Part shown: positions 1 through 10,759 of the stretch, piece after piece
Numbering within the stretch: the stretch's first letter is position 1
Layout of the letters: every line of letters starts with the position of its first letter
Origin: Amylostereum areolatum
Lineage: Eukaryota; Basidiomycota; Agaricomycetes; Russulales; Stereaceae
DNA: 64,000 nt
NCBI GenBank assembly: GCA_012932865.1
Contig: SAXG01000009.1
Coordinates: 729,163-793,162 of the forward strand
Reading direction: 5' to 3'
The notes under the pieces: generated by a model
What the model was told of the DNA's origin: nothing
Seen by the model: the letters and a program-made list of their open reading frames with translations, nothing else
The model's database searches: none
Program-made: the position numbers and the translations under genes

Positions 1-1
1 G

Positions 2-703
2 CGCAGCCGCAAAGAGCCTGCCGATGCGGAGAAAGCTGTGGCCTTCACATCTGCCGATAGTGTCGTGCAGAGCAACGGCTCGGGCTGGTGGAGCAACCTC
101 GGGCTCTGGTCGCAGACAAAGGAGGTCGGCCCCGGCGCCGTCAAGCGCGCATTCACGCGCAAACGCCGTCCGGAGCTGACCATCTCGACCGAGCTCGCGG
201 ATTCGGCGCGCCCGACGGCCGTGCTACCCGTCATCGAGACGACGTCGCCGACGACGATCGAGTCGTACGAGGCGCACGAGAACCACCCGCCTAGTGCGTG
301 GTCCAGCTCCCCGAGCCCACTCCCGCCACGCGCGAAACCGTGGCTCCAGCCCGTCGTGCCCACGCGTAGGGCTTACGCTGCCCCTCCGCGGCACGCTCAA
401 CCCAAGCCCACCGAGCCGTCCAGCAAGACCCTCCCGCCGCGTCCTCCTCGCCACGCGAGCGTTCCCGTAGACGTTGGTGGATCGACCGAGGATGTGTTCG
501 CTATGATGGCCGCTCAGCACCAGCATCAGCAGGTCACTCCCTCTCCGCCCGGCCTCCCCCCGCGTAAGCCCACAGCGGCGGACCCGTTCGCCACACCCTT
601 TGATGATGAGGCGCGCGCCCGACGACGCTCCTCGGGGCGGTATCCCACCTTCGCGCCCGGCCAGAACCCGTTCGCGGATTCGATGGGCGCACGCGCGATA
701 TGA
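2..703 (+). CDS. C-terminal part of a proline-rich protein, function unknown (5' end outside window)
   Basis: The reading frame is open from base 2 and ends with TGA at 701-703, so at least 233 residues are the end of a gene that begins upstream of the window. The visible part is low-complexity and disordered: rich in Pro, Ser, Thr and Arg, with repeated PPR and PxxP-type stretches (LPPRPPRH, GLPPRKP) that resemble SH3-binding motifs, and an NPF motif (GQNPFAD) near the end of the kind read by EH domains. No catalytic domain is visible. The next 900 bases hold no gene. PxxP and NPF motifs would fit an endocytosis or cytoskeleton adaptor, but that is inference from composition only. Confidence 0.6.
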   Translation, partial: RSRKEPADAEKAVAFTSADSVVQSNGSGWWSNLGLWSQTKEVGPGAVKRAFTRKRRPELTISTELADSARPTAVLPVIETTSPTTIESYEAHENHPPSAWSSSPSPLPPRAKPWLQPVVPTRRAYAAPPRHAQPKPTEPSSKTLPPRPPRHASVPVDVGGSTEDVFAMMAAQHQHQQVTPSPPGLPPRKPTAADPFATPFDDEARARRRSSGRYPTFAPGQNPFADSMGARAI

Positions 704-1637
704 TGTTCACGATCACGACCGTGACGACAGGGATTCATTCTTTTTGGTTTTGGTTTCTGCTTGACGCACTCCTTACTGTAGCATACTCACTGACACACGC
801 GTTCACCTTGGATTTCCCTCTCCCTCTCTCTCTTTCTCTGTCCATCCCTCCTCCACACTATCTTTTGTTAATCCGCGCATCCCAGAGTTGACTTTGTAGA
901 CGCATATATTATAGCCTTGTTCGCGTACTGTACTTCTGTACGCCATCCCCTCCCACACACGCCTCAGTGCACGACGTTGCCCAGTGCTCACGATCGCCTT
1001 GCATCCCTCCTTTGTATCCATACCTATGTATATATTATACGGTCGCCATTGCGCGCATTCGTGTTCTCCGCTGGATCACGGACTGTAGCAATGATGATGT
1101 CAGTTGATTAGTTTTTTTTACTTGTGAGGTGCGACTGCGTTGGCTTCACGGCCGTGAAGGTTATTCTTCAAGCTTTAGGCTTCCGTAAGATTGGATTGCA
1201 GCAAATTATGCCAGGTGGTTTTTGGTTATTTCATGCCAGACACACGAAGATCGAGCTCGAGAGGGAAGGATGCGAAGAAGGATGCTTGTGCTTGGATTCG
1301 TAGGTGTTATGTGTACATATATGTTTTCAGTTGGGAGGGGAAAGGGAGAGGGAGGGGTATCGGAAGGGAGGTATCAGTATATAGGAAGAAAGCACACTAC
1401 ACACCACGACAAAAAAGAGTATAAGAAGACTGGGAGTGAGGCCACGGCCGAGTACTAGAAAGAAACAGAAGACGGGATAGCAAGAACAGCATGTATACAA
1501 CGTACAAAATAGACGTAACCGAATAAACAGGCGAAATATGAAGTGAGGGATGTGGGGAGAAGAGGAAGGGAGGAAACTAAATGCAGACGCAGACGCACCG
1601 CCCCATGGCCAGCCAGTCAGATCCGCGCATCCACTCT
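704..1637. other. Intergenic: 3' regions of two convergent genes
   Basis: No coding region recognised. It holds the 3' flank of the proline-rich gene and of the convergent gene ending at 1638, with CT-rich stretches (815-850) and AT-richer patches such as TATATATTATA near 1029. Confidence 0.5.
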
Positions 1638-2365
1638 CTACATCGGGTCCTCCGGAAACTCGACTAACCTCGTCCCACCGTCCTCGAGCACCGTGTAATC
1701 GATCCCGGGACGGCCGTCTACGAGCCGATGGGCCAGGAGGTGGATCCCGTGATAGAGCTTGCTCTTGCTTGCATCCCAACCGTGGAAGTCCATACCCCAC
1801 ACCGGGTTCTGCTCCACAAGGATGTCGACGATCCACCACGCACACGTCCAACGGGCGCGCTCGTGCGAGAGGAGGTTGGGTGGGCACGCGGGGATGGATT
1901 TGAGGAGGTAGTCGGCGAGGGAGAAGGAGACGTCGTCGAGCGGGGGCAGCTTGAGCACGCCCATGAAGGAGGGCGTGTCGCCGAGGGCCTCCGTGGTGGA
2001 GTGAGTCGTCCATTCGCTGCTGAAGCCTGCGGATTCCTCTTCAGAGTGGGGCAAACTGGGAGAGTGTGTTGATGGCGGCGGGCGGGGGGATGCAGATGAA
2101 TTCGGAGGTGGCGGCATGGGCGGATGTACGATCTGGTAGAGGTGCGAGGGACAATGGAGGGAAGGGGGGCCACGAGCGGGAGAAGATAGTAGAAGCGCCC
2201 AGTGATATTTTCGTTCTGTGCTCGTATAGAAAAACGCGATGTAAAGCTCCGCAGGCGAGTCCTGAAATGGATCCGCGCATCGGTAAGCCGACCGAGTCTA
2301 AAACAAAAGATAAAACAAAAGCGCACAGCATCGTCAATATCCTCGGTGGTTGTTGCACGTTGCAT
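1638..2365 (-). CDS. Uncharacterised basidiomycete family protein, about 220 aa (paralogue of the gene at 32349-33003)
   Basis: I read two exons, 2365-2327 and 2261-1638, joined in phase 0 over a 65-nt GTGCGC...CAG intron that contains a CTTAC-type branch site. The start ATG at 2365 was chosen because it gives a clean splice into the conserved N-terminal motif ELYIAFFYTS followed by KYHWALLL. The C-terminal half has FMGVLKLPPLD, WTCAWWIVDILVEQ, PVWGMDFHGWD and LLAHRLVDG. All of these align with the second copy 30 kb away (QLYIAFYRTG, KYHWALVP, FMGLLLLPPLD, WTCAKWIADILLEQ, PIWGIDFAGRD, ILAHRLVDG). The conserved Trp and acidic residues suggest a compact folded domain. There is no signal peptide or membrane segment. 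I do not recognise a function. Confidence 0.7.
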
Positions 2366-5286
2366 GACTGGGGGTGGGAGTGGGGATGTATGTAGACCTG
2401 GATTGGAGGTACGGCGAGTGCGCCGTTCAAGAGTGTCCTGCGACACAATTGCGTGAGACAACGGTGAACACGGGTCGAAGAACGAGATCGAGGGGGTGTA
2501 AGCGGGGGAAGGAGGCCGGCGTACGACGAGAGCTTTACATACTCCCTGAACCGCGCCCAAGACGAGAGAAGCGCGTGCAAGACAGAGACTTACGAACGGG
2601 ATGCGTCCTGGGGAGCGAGAGTGGCCGTCCTGTTGGTCGGTGCGCGGTTTCTGGATTACGCCGAGATTGGGAGGACCTGAACGATTGAACGCGGAGTCGA
2701 ATGAGACCTTCGTGCGCTACGACTCGGACTCGGACTCGGGCACTGCGCTGCCGGTGCGTCGTCGTCGGTGGACAGAATCGCGATCAGTTTCGAGAGCGAA
2801 AGGTGAGATCCAAGCGCGAGACTGGGAATGCAGCGAGTCAGACTAACGTTAGGAAAAGCTTTGTGGGCGAATGGCTGGCGATCTGAACGCGAGAACGGGT
2901 GAGTTGAGAGGAGGTGTAGGGCGTTTGAATTGGAAGGAAACGGAGTCGGAGTCGAGGCGGAACTTGATTCGAGGTCACGAAGCCGTCACCCGTCACGACC
3001 GTTACATGCTCCGTTCCTTTCCTGGGGCCCCGGGGCACGCTATACGTAGCGATAGAAGGGATAGAAAATACATTACAAGCAGGCGGGGGGGACCCAGAAG
3101 ATAGGAACGACATCGCGCGTAACCATGGCCCATGGAGCGCTCCACCTCCCCACAAAGTCGTGACTAGTCACTGACGACCCTGTCACAGTGAGCACGAGGC
3201 TCACAGGCTCCAAGTCGTTCGCACAGATCGATAAACGCGTTCATTGGACGAGACTCGAGTCGGTCATGCCAAAAGACATGGAGGTAGACTCGAAGTGGTA
3301 CTATACACACAGCTCGACTCTGACCTGTGGCAGCCGAATTGCCAACTGAATTGCAAACCCGAATTACCTAACGGCACCTCAACCCACCCAGCATCTCACA
3401 TTGCCAGCTTCCTCAGAAGCACTGGATGGAACCCAGCGACGTTGGATATAGCGCTGGAAGTCGGCGGTCGAAGGCCCGTATATCTCGATACTGGTTGTCT
3501 GAGTCAATACTGCCCCGCTGCTAACAGGAAGACTCCTGACCGCTCGCACCCGTCCGTGCTGTTTGATATCGTCCTCATAGGGCCTAGCCTTTGTCGCGGA
3601 GTTGTGGCACGAGGCTTCGAACTTGAAGCTTGAAGCTTGACGCTGGGCGCTGGGCGCAACTGCCGCGCTCAGTCCCAACTTCCACCACGGACGCAGACTC
3701 GGCGGCAGTTGACGCGGGATCCTTTGACAGTCCAGAACAGGGTCACCAAAATTTCCTTCTCAGCAGGGTTATCGATGGCTCTAGCTGTGAAGATTCTACG
3801 TGAAAGACCGCTAAGGGGAGGTGGGATGAGGTGGGTCGCTCTGGGTCGCTCCGGTAGGTGGGGATATGATGGCGATTGTGCCCATCTTCTGCTGCATGCC
3901 GAGGAGCAGCGGAAAGGTTTCGACCTCCGCCGCAGTGTTGGCAGTTTTGTCCGCGGGCGGGGAAGGGGGTTGGGAGGCACAGAAAGGTCAGACCGCTCTG
4001 AGGGGGGAATGGAAGTGGCACAGGATGGGGGCGCAGGGGCAGTTGAATATGAGATGAATATCAACCTCTCTTCCAGTAGTCTCTAACGAAGGAAGTAGTC
4101 GTCACATGAATCAGAATCAGAGTAAACCGAGGGGCTGCGATGGGTGTATACTGTTGGTTGAAAGAGCTTGAAACCCGATTTTAAAATGCAGCGGTGTCGT
4201 CCGGAACACTGTGTCCTGAATTTGGAGGCCTCTGGAAGAGGAGGGGAAAGCTACGTCCACTTGAAGGTGCGAAGGGCCCGGGAATGTGACGTCCTCCGTC
4301 CACGTGTGGAGAAAAGTAATGGAGAAAATCTTGATACACTTGAAGACCTGTATTCCGAGATCGGAAGCTACGGAATTGAAATAGGGAGACAAGGGATGTT
4401 GAACAAGACGGAGGAACTGTAGAAGAATAAGCGGTGCCGGTGAGCGCTTGAGTCCTGCGCACCGATAATCTGAAGCAGCTCACCATGATGGAAAAGGTCG
4501 GTGAGAGAGAGTTGAGCATGACGTGATATAATGTGACATACCATGCTGGGCGTGTAAGAAAGTGCTTCAAAGTTGACATGAGCTGAGGGGAAATCATTGG
4601 TTCTAGCACTGACGATGGTAGCGAGACCGAGGGGGCCATTCATGCACAGTGACCACGTTACTCTCCATACATGTGGATAGATGCACGATTTTTAACCGCA
4701 TTTCCTGACAGACAGGTCGGGTGGCTGGTCTGAACCACCTCCAGAGTCCAGACCTAGTCCTGGCAGAGTCCAAGTTCCAGGTTTTAAATTCGACTCATTT
4801 CGAATCATCGCAGTTATCGCCCCCCAAATGAACCTGTATCTGATTTGGCGTGGCATCATTATGGAAGATGTCGCAAGACGGTGGTAGAAGACAGACGATG
4901 GACCACTGTTAGGTGACGGGGGAAGTACAGGACAAACTTCAACAGAGTCCGAGTCGGCGCGCAGATGACTCGGGATCCGTAAGCGCTCAGACGCGGTCAC
5001 GGACGCCGCGTCTTTTCAAATTCACATGGATATGCGATTCTGTCCTACTCCTAGCCTGTGTGTATCAAAAAGAGGTCATGGAAGAGGACGCGGCACAGCT
5101 GCAAGCCTGTCTTTTACTTCGGCTTGACGAGATCTCGGTCCAAAACAACTGCGAAGTCAAACATCGGTTCGTTCGAAAAAAAGTCCTGAAAAAAGTCCGA
5201 CATGGTACGCGTATACATGCTACAATACAAGGTAAGCTGTCCATATGATCCATGTCCATCTCGTACAAAAAAGGGAAACCATAAAG
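2366..5286. other. Long intergenic stretch, no gene recognised
   Basis: About 2.9 kb without a convincing gene on either strand. Open frames here are short, have no family resemblance and show no coherent splicing. A short GAAGCTT tandem repeat lies at about 3622-3640, followed by a GCTGGGC doublet. Composition is less GC-rich than in the genes, which suits non-coding DNA or decayed elements. Confidence 0.45.
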
Positions 5287-7471
5287 TTACACAGAACGTG
5301 ATTGACCGACCTTCTCATACCAATCCCTAACCCACCCAACCACGAAGTTCGCCATCTCCTTCCCCTCCTTACGTCTATCGACTGCATTCACACCCACTCG
5401 CCTGGCGCGCTTCCGTTGGGCGCCCATGGCCCACGCCTCGGAGACCTTTGCCGCCCAGTTCCCCGCTTCGTATTCTTCATGCTCCATCTCGATGCCAACA
5501 CCCTCGCGGGAGAGGTACAATCGAAGACCGTGCTCTTCCACGAACAACGGTCGGGACACTGGGTCAAAGGTCAGAGACACGAATTAGCGCTACAAGGAGT
5601 GAAAGGAGAGGGCGTACCAAAGACGAAAGGTGTACACGAGTCCACGCACTCGGATACCGTTCCATATCCCTACGATGGACGCCTCAGCACGGCCGCCATA
5701 AACGAGAAAGACGAAACAACGCACTAGCTTTCCCAAGAGCACGTCCCCAACCGCCATCAAATCCGGCATGTACACGGTCTTCGGCGCGATGTAGAACCCC
5801 TCCGGAAGCTCGTCGTCTTTGGGAACGGTCCCGTTCTCATTCGTCTCCGTCGAGGTACTCTCCTTCGGCGTCTGCGCGCGCGATCGCCACTCCTTCGAGT
5901 CCGCCACACCACACACGATGGCAATCCACGAGTCATCGGGTAGAATCTGACCCGCGTCCGAGTCGAGGCTCGCCTGAGATGCAGACATTGTGAGCGATAC
6001 ATCCGGTGAGGGCGGGATGGTGTTGAAGGTAGGCAAAGTGGCCGCGCTAGGCGTGAGCGGGCTACGCAAGGCTGGAGCGGGAGCACCTGGTATATATATG
6101 TGCGAAGGGCTGAACACGGGCGGCGGCGAGCGCTGTTTTCGTTTCGTCGCAGATGGCGCGGTGCCCGACTTGGCCAGAGCGGAGAGGGATTGGGCGAGTT
6201 CTCCCGAAAAGCCATTGCCCGTAGGAGCATCTGGCGGTCCTGATGGCGAGACGAAGCGGAGATCACTCCCGTGAGGGGAGCCGTACATCGAGCTCGGACG
6301 GGAGGGCGTGCGACTCCTGCTGGGCTTGTGGAACACCTGTCCACCAAATGAAACGACGAGGATCTTGGTCTTAGTGGGGTCGTGGAGATGGGATGGGATG
6401 GATAGGGAGGATAGAAGACGGGAGCGACCTTGGGGCGTGTAGATATCTTTGCTAGGGAGCCGGACGAGCATGGGAGCATCGTGCACGGCGCGGTCGAAAG
6501 GTTTAGGAAGGCTCGCTGGGGGCGGATCCGAGAAAGGTATGGGGGGTAGAAGGGTATATGTTGAGGTGGCTTGGTATATCTGGGAAGTAATGCTAGAGGA
6601 AAAGGTCCCAGTCGCGGAGTCTATCCAGGCCGGGGCGGGAAGGGAAGGTTCTTTGATGAAGGAAGGAATGGGTATTGCACCAGGAAGGCGCAGAAGTAAA
6701 TCGGCGTGTCGATACCCTTCGTATATCTGCTGAACCAGAGGGTCGAGGTCTTCTTGTGGAATGGGAGGGTCGGGGGCTTGGGCATGCGGCGTAAAATAGT
6801 CGTGGTGGATGGCATTGAGGGTATGGCGGAGCGATCCTGACTGGTCGGTGTTGGAGGCGAGATAGCTGAAGACAGAGTCGAACGTGAAGTTTGTGATCAG
6901 GATGGAAGGTATGCGGGCTTTATGGGCAGCAAGGCTGGAAACTGATGAGATTATAGTCTGCGGGCGAGGGAAATTGAGACATACAAGGCAAGGAAGGCGG
7001 CATCGCTCAAGACACAATCCGCCCCGACGTTGGCCAGCCACTCAGCCTCCTCCTCCAGCTTTCTCTCCTTCTGAGCGAGGAACGCCTTCAACGCATCTAC
7101 GCTCCTCTCGCGGTCTACGCGATATCTGCATGGCCGGAGGATTCGATCAGCTCGTGAACCCAAAGCGTGATCAAAGGACAAACGAACGCGAGTGGTTGCA
7201 CAATTACAGGATCTATGTCGGCGTTGCGATACTGAGCTCCGAGAGCGATGCTGTCTGAGAATACATGGGCGGGCGCGGACGAGACAATATGGACGATGGG
7301 GGGCTCAGGCAAAGTCAGAAGGTGGGATGCAAATGCGGATACTCGTGTTGCATGTCCGTAACCTGTGCGTGGAAACGTGAGATTTTGAGCGAGCGGAAAT
7401 GATAAACTTGAAGGTGACCCACCGTGTCCTGAGCAGTAGTACGCGAAACATGACCGAGCAGATGGGGACAT
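5287..7471 (-). CDS. GT-B-fold glycosyltransferase-like protein resembling the N-terminal domain of L-arabinokinase
   Basis: The protein starts at ATG 7471 with MSPSARSCFAYYCSGHG; a short intron splits the glycine-rich loop, which reads SGHGYGHATRV after splicing, the classic N-terminal nucleotide-sugar loop of GT-B enzymes and of arabinokinase N-domains. Next come PLAYRVDRERSV, ADCVLSDAAFLAF and IPSILITNFTFDSVF, also typical of that family. The C-terminal domain starts around ILVVSFGGQVF and ends with GYGTVSECVDSCTPFVF, then SRPLFVEEHGLRLYL, the donor-binding region. At least five introns are needed. Between FGGQVF and the donor loop there is a Ser/Pro-rich insertion of about 170 residues (roughly 5960-6340), probably disordered. 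No kinase domain follows, so this is a stand-alone N-domain homologue. Sugar substrate unknown; likely cytosolic, as no signal peptide is visible. Confidence 0.75.
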
Positions 7472-8660
7472 GGTGGTGGGAAAGCCGTGAAATTGATGCC
7501 AACACGTCGAACGTGACTAGAGTAATAAAAGGACGTTTACGGTGTGGAGGCGAGCATGCGAGTTGACCCTGCTTATGATTCCTGGCTGCTGAATGAAGAG
7601 GGACGATGACGATCGCGGTGAACAGCGGTGAAGTTGAATGATGAACCCATCGTTGCCACAGTCGGCCCTCGGGCCTGGGACCGATATCCCGGAGGCAGAC
7701 GAAACAAACGTTCAACGACGTCGATCAACCCTCGCGAGCTCATGCGCTCATGATCCTACCTGCTGCCAGAGTAGTGACCAGTCTCCCGAGATACTTTGTC
7801 AAGGTCAAGGTCATGTCCATGGTTCAGCGTGTCTTTGGATCAGTGGCAGATTCCGACGCAGTGCTAGCGCTTTCCGAGGCGCTTTCTCCCAAATACCCTC
7901 GTCCTCAGGCTAATACATACAGCTTCACTCCCCCACAACTCATTCCTCCCATTCGAATTGCTCGTTCAAAATGAACACCGATCCATCCAATACCTTCGCA
8001 GATTTGTGGAAGTCTGCTTTGGCTCACTACCAACAGCAAGCAGGCGTCCTCTCAAAAGCATATCTCCTTTGTGCCTTCAATCATATAACATGTACATTGT
8101 TCATCCTTGTTGACCTCTCTTCCCAGTGTCCTAATGGACTGCTGCAGCTCCGATCGTACTCAAAGACGGTGCAAAGCCCTTCAGCTTTAATTTCATGAGC
8201 CATCAGCACTTCAGCCGTCACAGTCACAGGCTGTCTGCTCTACCGGAGCGATATTGTGACGGTCGTTTGCGACGGAGTCACGCCGAAATCCACCACAGGC
8301 TGACGGACGGAAGCGGTCGACGGGAGCGAAGGTGTTCGCGGTACTACGCGTTCAGCGTAGGCGCCCTCGAGCCCGAGCGGAGCTAGTCAGAACCGTCTAC
8401 CCGGAGACCGGAAAGACGGTTGGACGAACGAAGGGAGGGCGAGTCCGGACAACTCGACGAGGAGGCCTCGTCGTAAGCGTCTACGAACGAGAGGAAGGAG
8501 GAAGAGGGGAGAGACGCGCGTTGAGACTCGTTAATTTGGCCTACTTGTGCTAAGTATATGCAGCGTCTCAAGCGTTCAACGTTCAATATTTCACGCGAAC
8601 CCCAAAAGGAATAATTGTGTGTGGGAGGAGAATGATAGAGTCCAGCGCGTATAGAAGTGA
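7472..8660. other. Intergenic, apart from a small STAND-gene relic
   Basis: No intact gene recognised between the glycosyltransferase-like start (7471) and the glutaredoxin-like stop (8661). The only family resemblance is the short relic at about 7971-8063. Confidence 0.45.
7971..8198 (+). pseudogene. Possible relic of a fungal STAND (NACHT-type) gene: start of a 'Goodbye'-like N-terminal domain
   Basis: The ATG at 7971 opens 75 codons whose first 30 residues (TFADLWKSALAHYQQQAGV) look like the start of the Goodbye domain at the N-terminus of many basidiomycete STAND proteins: a D-L-W-x-x-A-L-x-x-Y pattern, then a Gly and a hydrophobic residue. After that the frame loses resemblance and stops at 8198. 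No NACHT, ankyrin or WD40 coding sequence follows before the next gene. I read it as the stump of a deleted gene. The match is short and from memory of the family pattern. Confidence 0.35.
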
Positions 8661-9581
8661 TCACGAATGAGGACGCTTCCCACAAGGTCGATGGCTCTTC
8701 TTATTCCTCTTTCCACCGTCGATCTCCGCGCCCGCATTGGTAACCATCTCCTGCAGCTGTCCAAAGTGGGAAAGCTCGCGGATAGTGTGGATGTCGCCGA
8801 GGGGTTGGCCGCCGACAAGAAGGATAGGTATATCTGTCGAGGATGTCAGTCTGTGCAGGAGGGGGATGACAACCTCAGCGTCGTCTACAAGTATAAGCGA
8901 GTTCCATTGTCTCAAATGAAAGAGAGCGCGCACACCTCGTTCGTCAACTTCAACAATTGTGGGCGCGGGGTACAGTTTCATTTGCGCCAACATAGCCCTG
9001 AGCTCGCGCGTAACAGACGAGCGCTTCTGGACGAAACAAGAAGGTTAGAAAATACAAAGAGACGGAGTATGAGAAGGTCATACCTTGCAGAAAAGAACGA
9101 CAGGGTTACGACGCCAGACGTCGCGAACAAGCTCCTCAAGTTCTTCTTGAGCATGAGGTCCACGCGTATTGAAGCCCAATATCAGCTCTGGATCGATCGG
9201 CAGGGAGAGGTCGACGTCCGGAGGGATGACGTTCTGTGGGTGTGCGGCGATGAAGCTCGTCAAGGAAGCAAGCTCTTGGCTTGGGCTCAACGTGATTTGC
9301 GGGCACGACGGACGGGATTGGAAGACCATGAGGTGCTGGCGGTATTCCCCCGTGGCATGACGTCTCCATGAGTGAGCCCCGGAAAATCGGGGGTTGGTGG
9401 GGGCGGCAAAGGACGGTTGGAAGAAGAAGAAAATGTAGATGATGACGATGAACAGGGAGAGAAGACCGACGATGGTGTTGTGCAGACGGAGCTTTCGGAA
9501 GGCCTCTGAGAGGCGGCTGAAGACGAAGGTATTAAGTCGAGAGTTGCTCCGACAGACAGGTAAGATGGAGGAGGGCGCCAT
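8661..9581 (-). CDS. Membrane-anchored glutaredoxin-like protein without the active-site cysteine
   Basis: Three exons, with introns after PVVLFCK (about 9029-9091) and after VDER (about 8885-8935). The N-terminus has a basic stretch, then one hydrophobic segment (TIVGLLSLFIVIIYIFFFF, residues about 36-54), predicting a type II signal anchor as in the ER/Golgi glutaredoxins Grx6/Grx7 of yeast. A linker leads to the thioredoxin-fold domain: PVVLFCKKRSSVTRELRAML, then DIPILLVGGQPLGD with the cis-proline and the glutathione-binding GG, and a normal C-terminal helix ending AGAEIDGG. Where family members have CPYC or CxxS after the F-x-K, this one has SSVT, so the nucleophilic cysteine is absent. 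The splice there (AAG|gtatg...cag|AAGCGC) is clean, so the loss is not an exon error. A glutathione-binding but non-redox role is inference. Confidence 0.8.
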
Positions 9582-10212
9582 GGTAAACTGTGCGAAGGAA
9601 TGTTGGTTAGTTCAATAACTTTATATGCAGGGACACACGACCGGCCTCGACCAGCTTGGACTCACACGACCATGAATCCAGGACGACTGCCATGAACGCC
9701 CATGACAAGAGGAGGTTATTGTACCATGTCGCAGTTCCAAGCGGCGGCCGAGGCTCGCAGTGTCGCACAAAGCCAAACAAATGTCTTGAGTGTCCTGTTT
9801 GAAGAGTTGAAATGTCGTGTGAATAAGTCAGATACTATGAAAACCTGAGAGAGCATTGACTACCGGTGAAGACGTCCACAGCGGGAAGATCTGGAGGATC
9901 TCTAGTGCTGTACAAGAAACCCAGACATGGTGCAGACTAGCGCATCCTACGCCTTCCGAGAAAAGACCTCCGGACATTCGGAGTAATTCACGAACAGGCA
10001 CCTGTGAAACATAGCGAACAAACAGGCCTCCGGAAAGACAAATTGTGGTCCACTCGGGGCATAGAACCAGGAGTCACGAGGCTGGCACCAGGGATAAGAT
10101 TTGTCCGGACATAACAAGCGTCGCCGGGGGGCTAGACAGAGCACAGACATCAACGTTGAACGCTAAACGCTGAAGCATGAAGCTTGTTGTACGGAGGCAA
10201 ACATGAGATGGC
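9582..10212. other. Intergenic
   Basis: Spacer between the stop of the hypervirulence-associated-type gene (10213) and the start of the glutaredoxin-like gene (9581). No gene, RNA or repeat structure recognised apart from a short GAACGCTAAACGCTGAAG quasi-repeat near 10157. Confidence 0.4.
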
Positions 10213-10759
10213 TCAAAAAGGAAGAATGCTGCACCAATACACGTGCTGCCGGTTGCTTGAGCGCAAGTGGGAGTTGAGCCCGTCGATGATTATGTGGGTG
10301 ATGATCGACCGACTGACACCAACGACCAAAGTCTTGTATACAGATAAAAGTACATCGCACGAACGCGTAAAACTTTCTATCCAATCGTCGTATTCAGCGT
10401 CGGCTGATTCCTGAGTCTTGCCGACAATGTTCTTCTCCTGCGCGCTGCGTTAAAAGAGAAGGAAGAGAAGTACGAAGGGTGAACAGACCTGGTAAGTGGT
10501 CTCCTTGCCGGTGTTGTCGTTGCAGATGGTGTACTTCTCCTAGGAAGAGGTGCGAGGTGTGAGACACAGAGACGATTAGAGGAGAATGGCAACGCACACC
10601 GCGCTCCTCAGAGACAACATTGGTTACTTCACCAGTAGAATGGGCGACATTGTCGTTCCCACCTGGAGAGTAGTGATGAGATAACATGGCAAACAAGTAG
10701 GAAAACAGACCGCCGACGGGCCTATATTCGACCTGGTCACCTTTGTTGTGGGACGACAT
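10213..10759 (-). CDS. Small hypervirulence-associated (HVA1/TUDOR-like) family protein
   Basis: Start ATG at 10759 (MSSHNKGDQVEYRPVGG). Three short introns split the frame; spliced, it reads GDQVEYRPVGG, NDNVAHSTGEVTNVVSEERG, EKYTICNDNTGKETTYQ, EKNIVGKTQES. The pattern of G-D-x-V-x-Y, S-T-G-x-V and Y-x-I-x-N-x-x-T-G-K-E-T is the small fungal/bacterial domain annotated as hypervirulence-associated protein TUDOR domain, usually 65-90 residues of small beta-barrel. The conserved domain ends at ...ESADAEYDDWIE. The open frame then continues about 48 more residues to TGA at 10213-10215; this tail may be real or may hide one more intron, so the 3' end is uncertain. Such proteins are small, cytosolic and often stress-induced; molecular role is not known. 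Confidence 0.75.

Noticed and set aside
1327..2013. 228-codon minus-strand frame
   Set aside because: Out of frame with the conserved blocks shared with the paralogue at 32349-33003; the conserved text is in the frame ending at 1638.
3244..3633. 129-codon plus-strand frame in the 2.4-5.3 kb spacer
   Set aside because: No motif, no splice structure and composition like the surrounding non-coding DNA.
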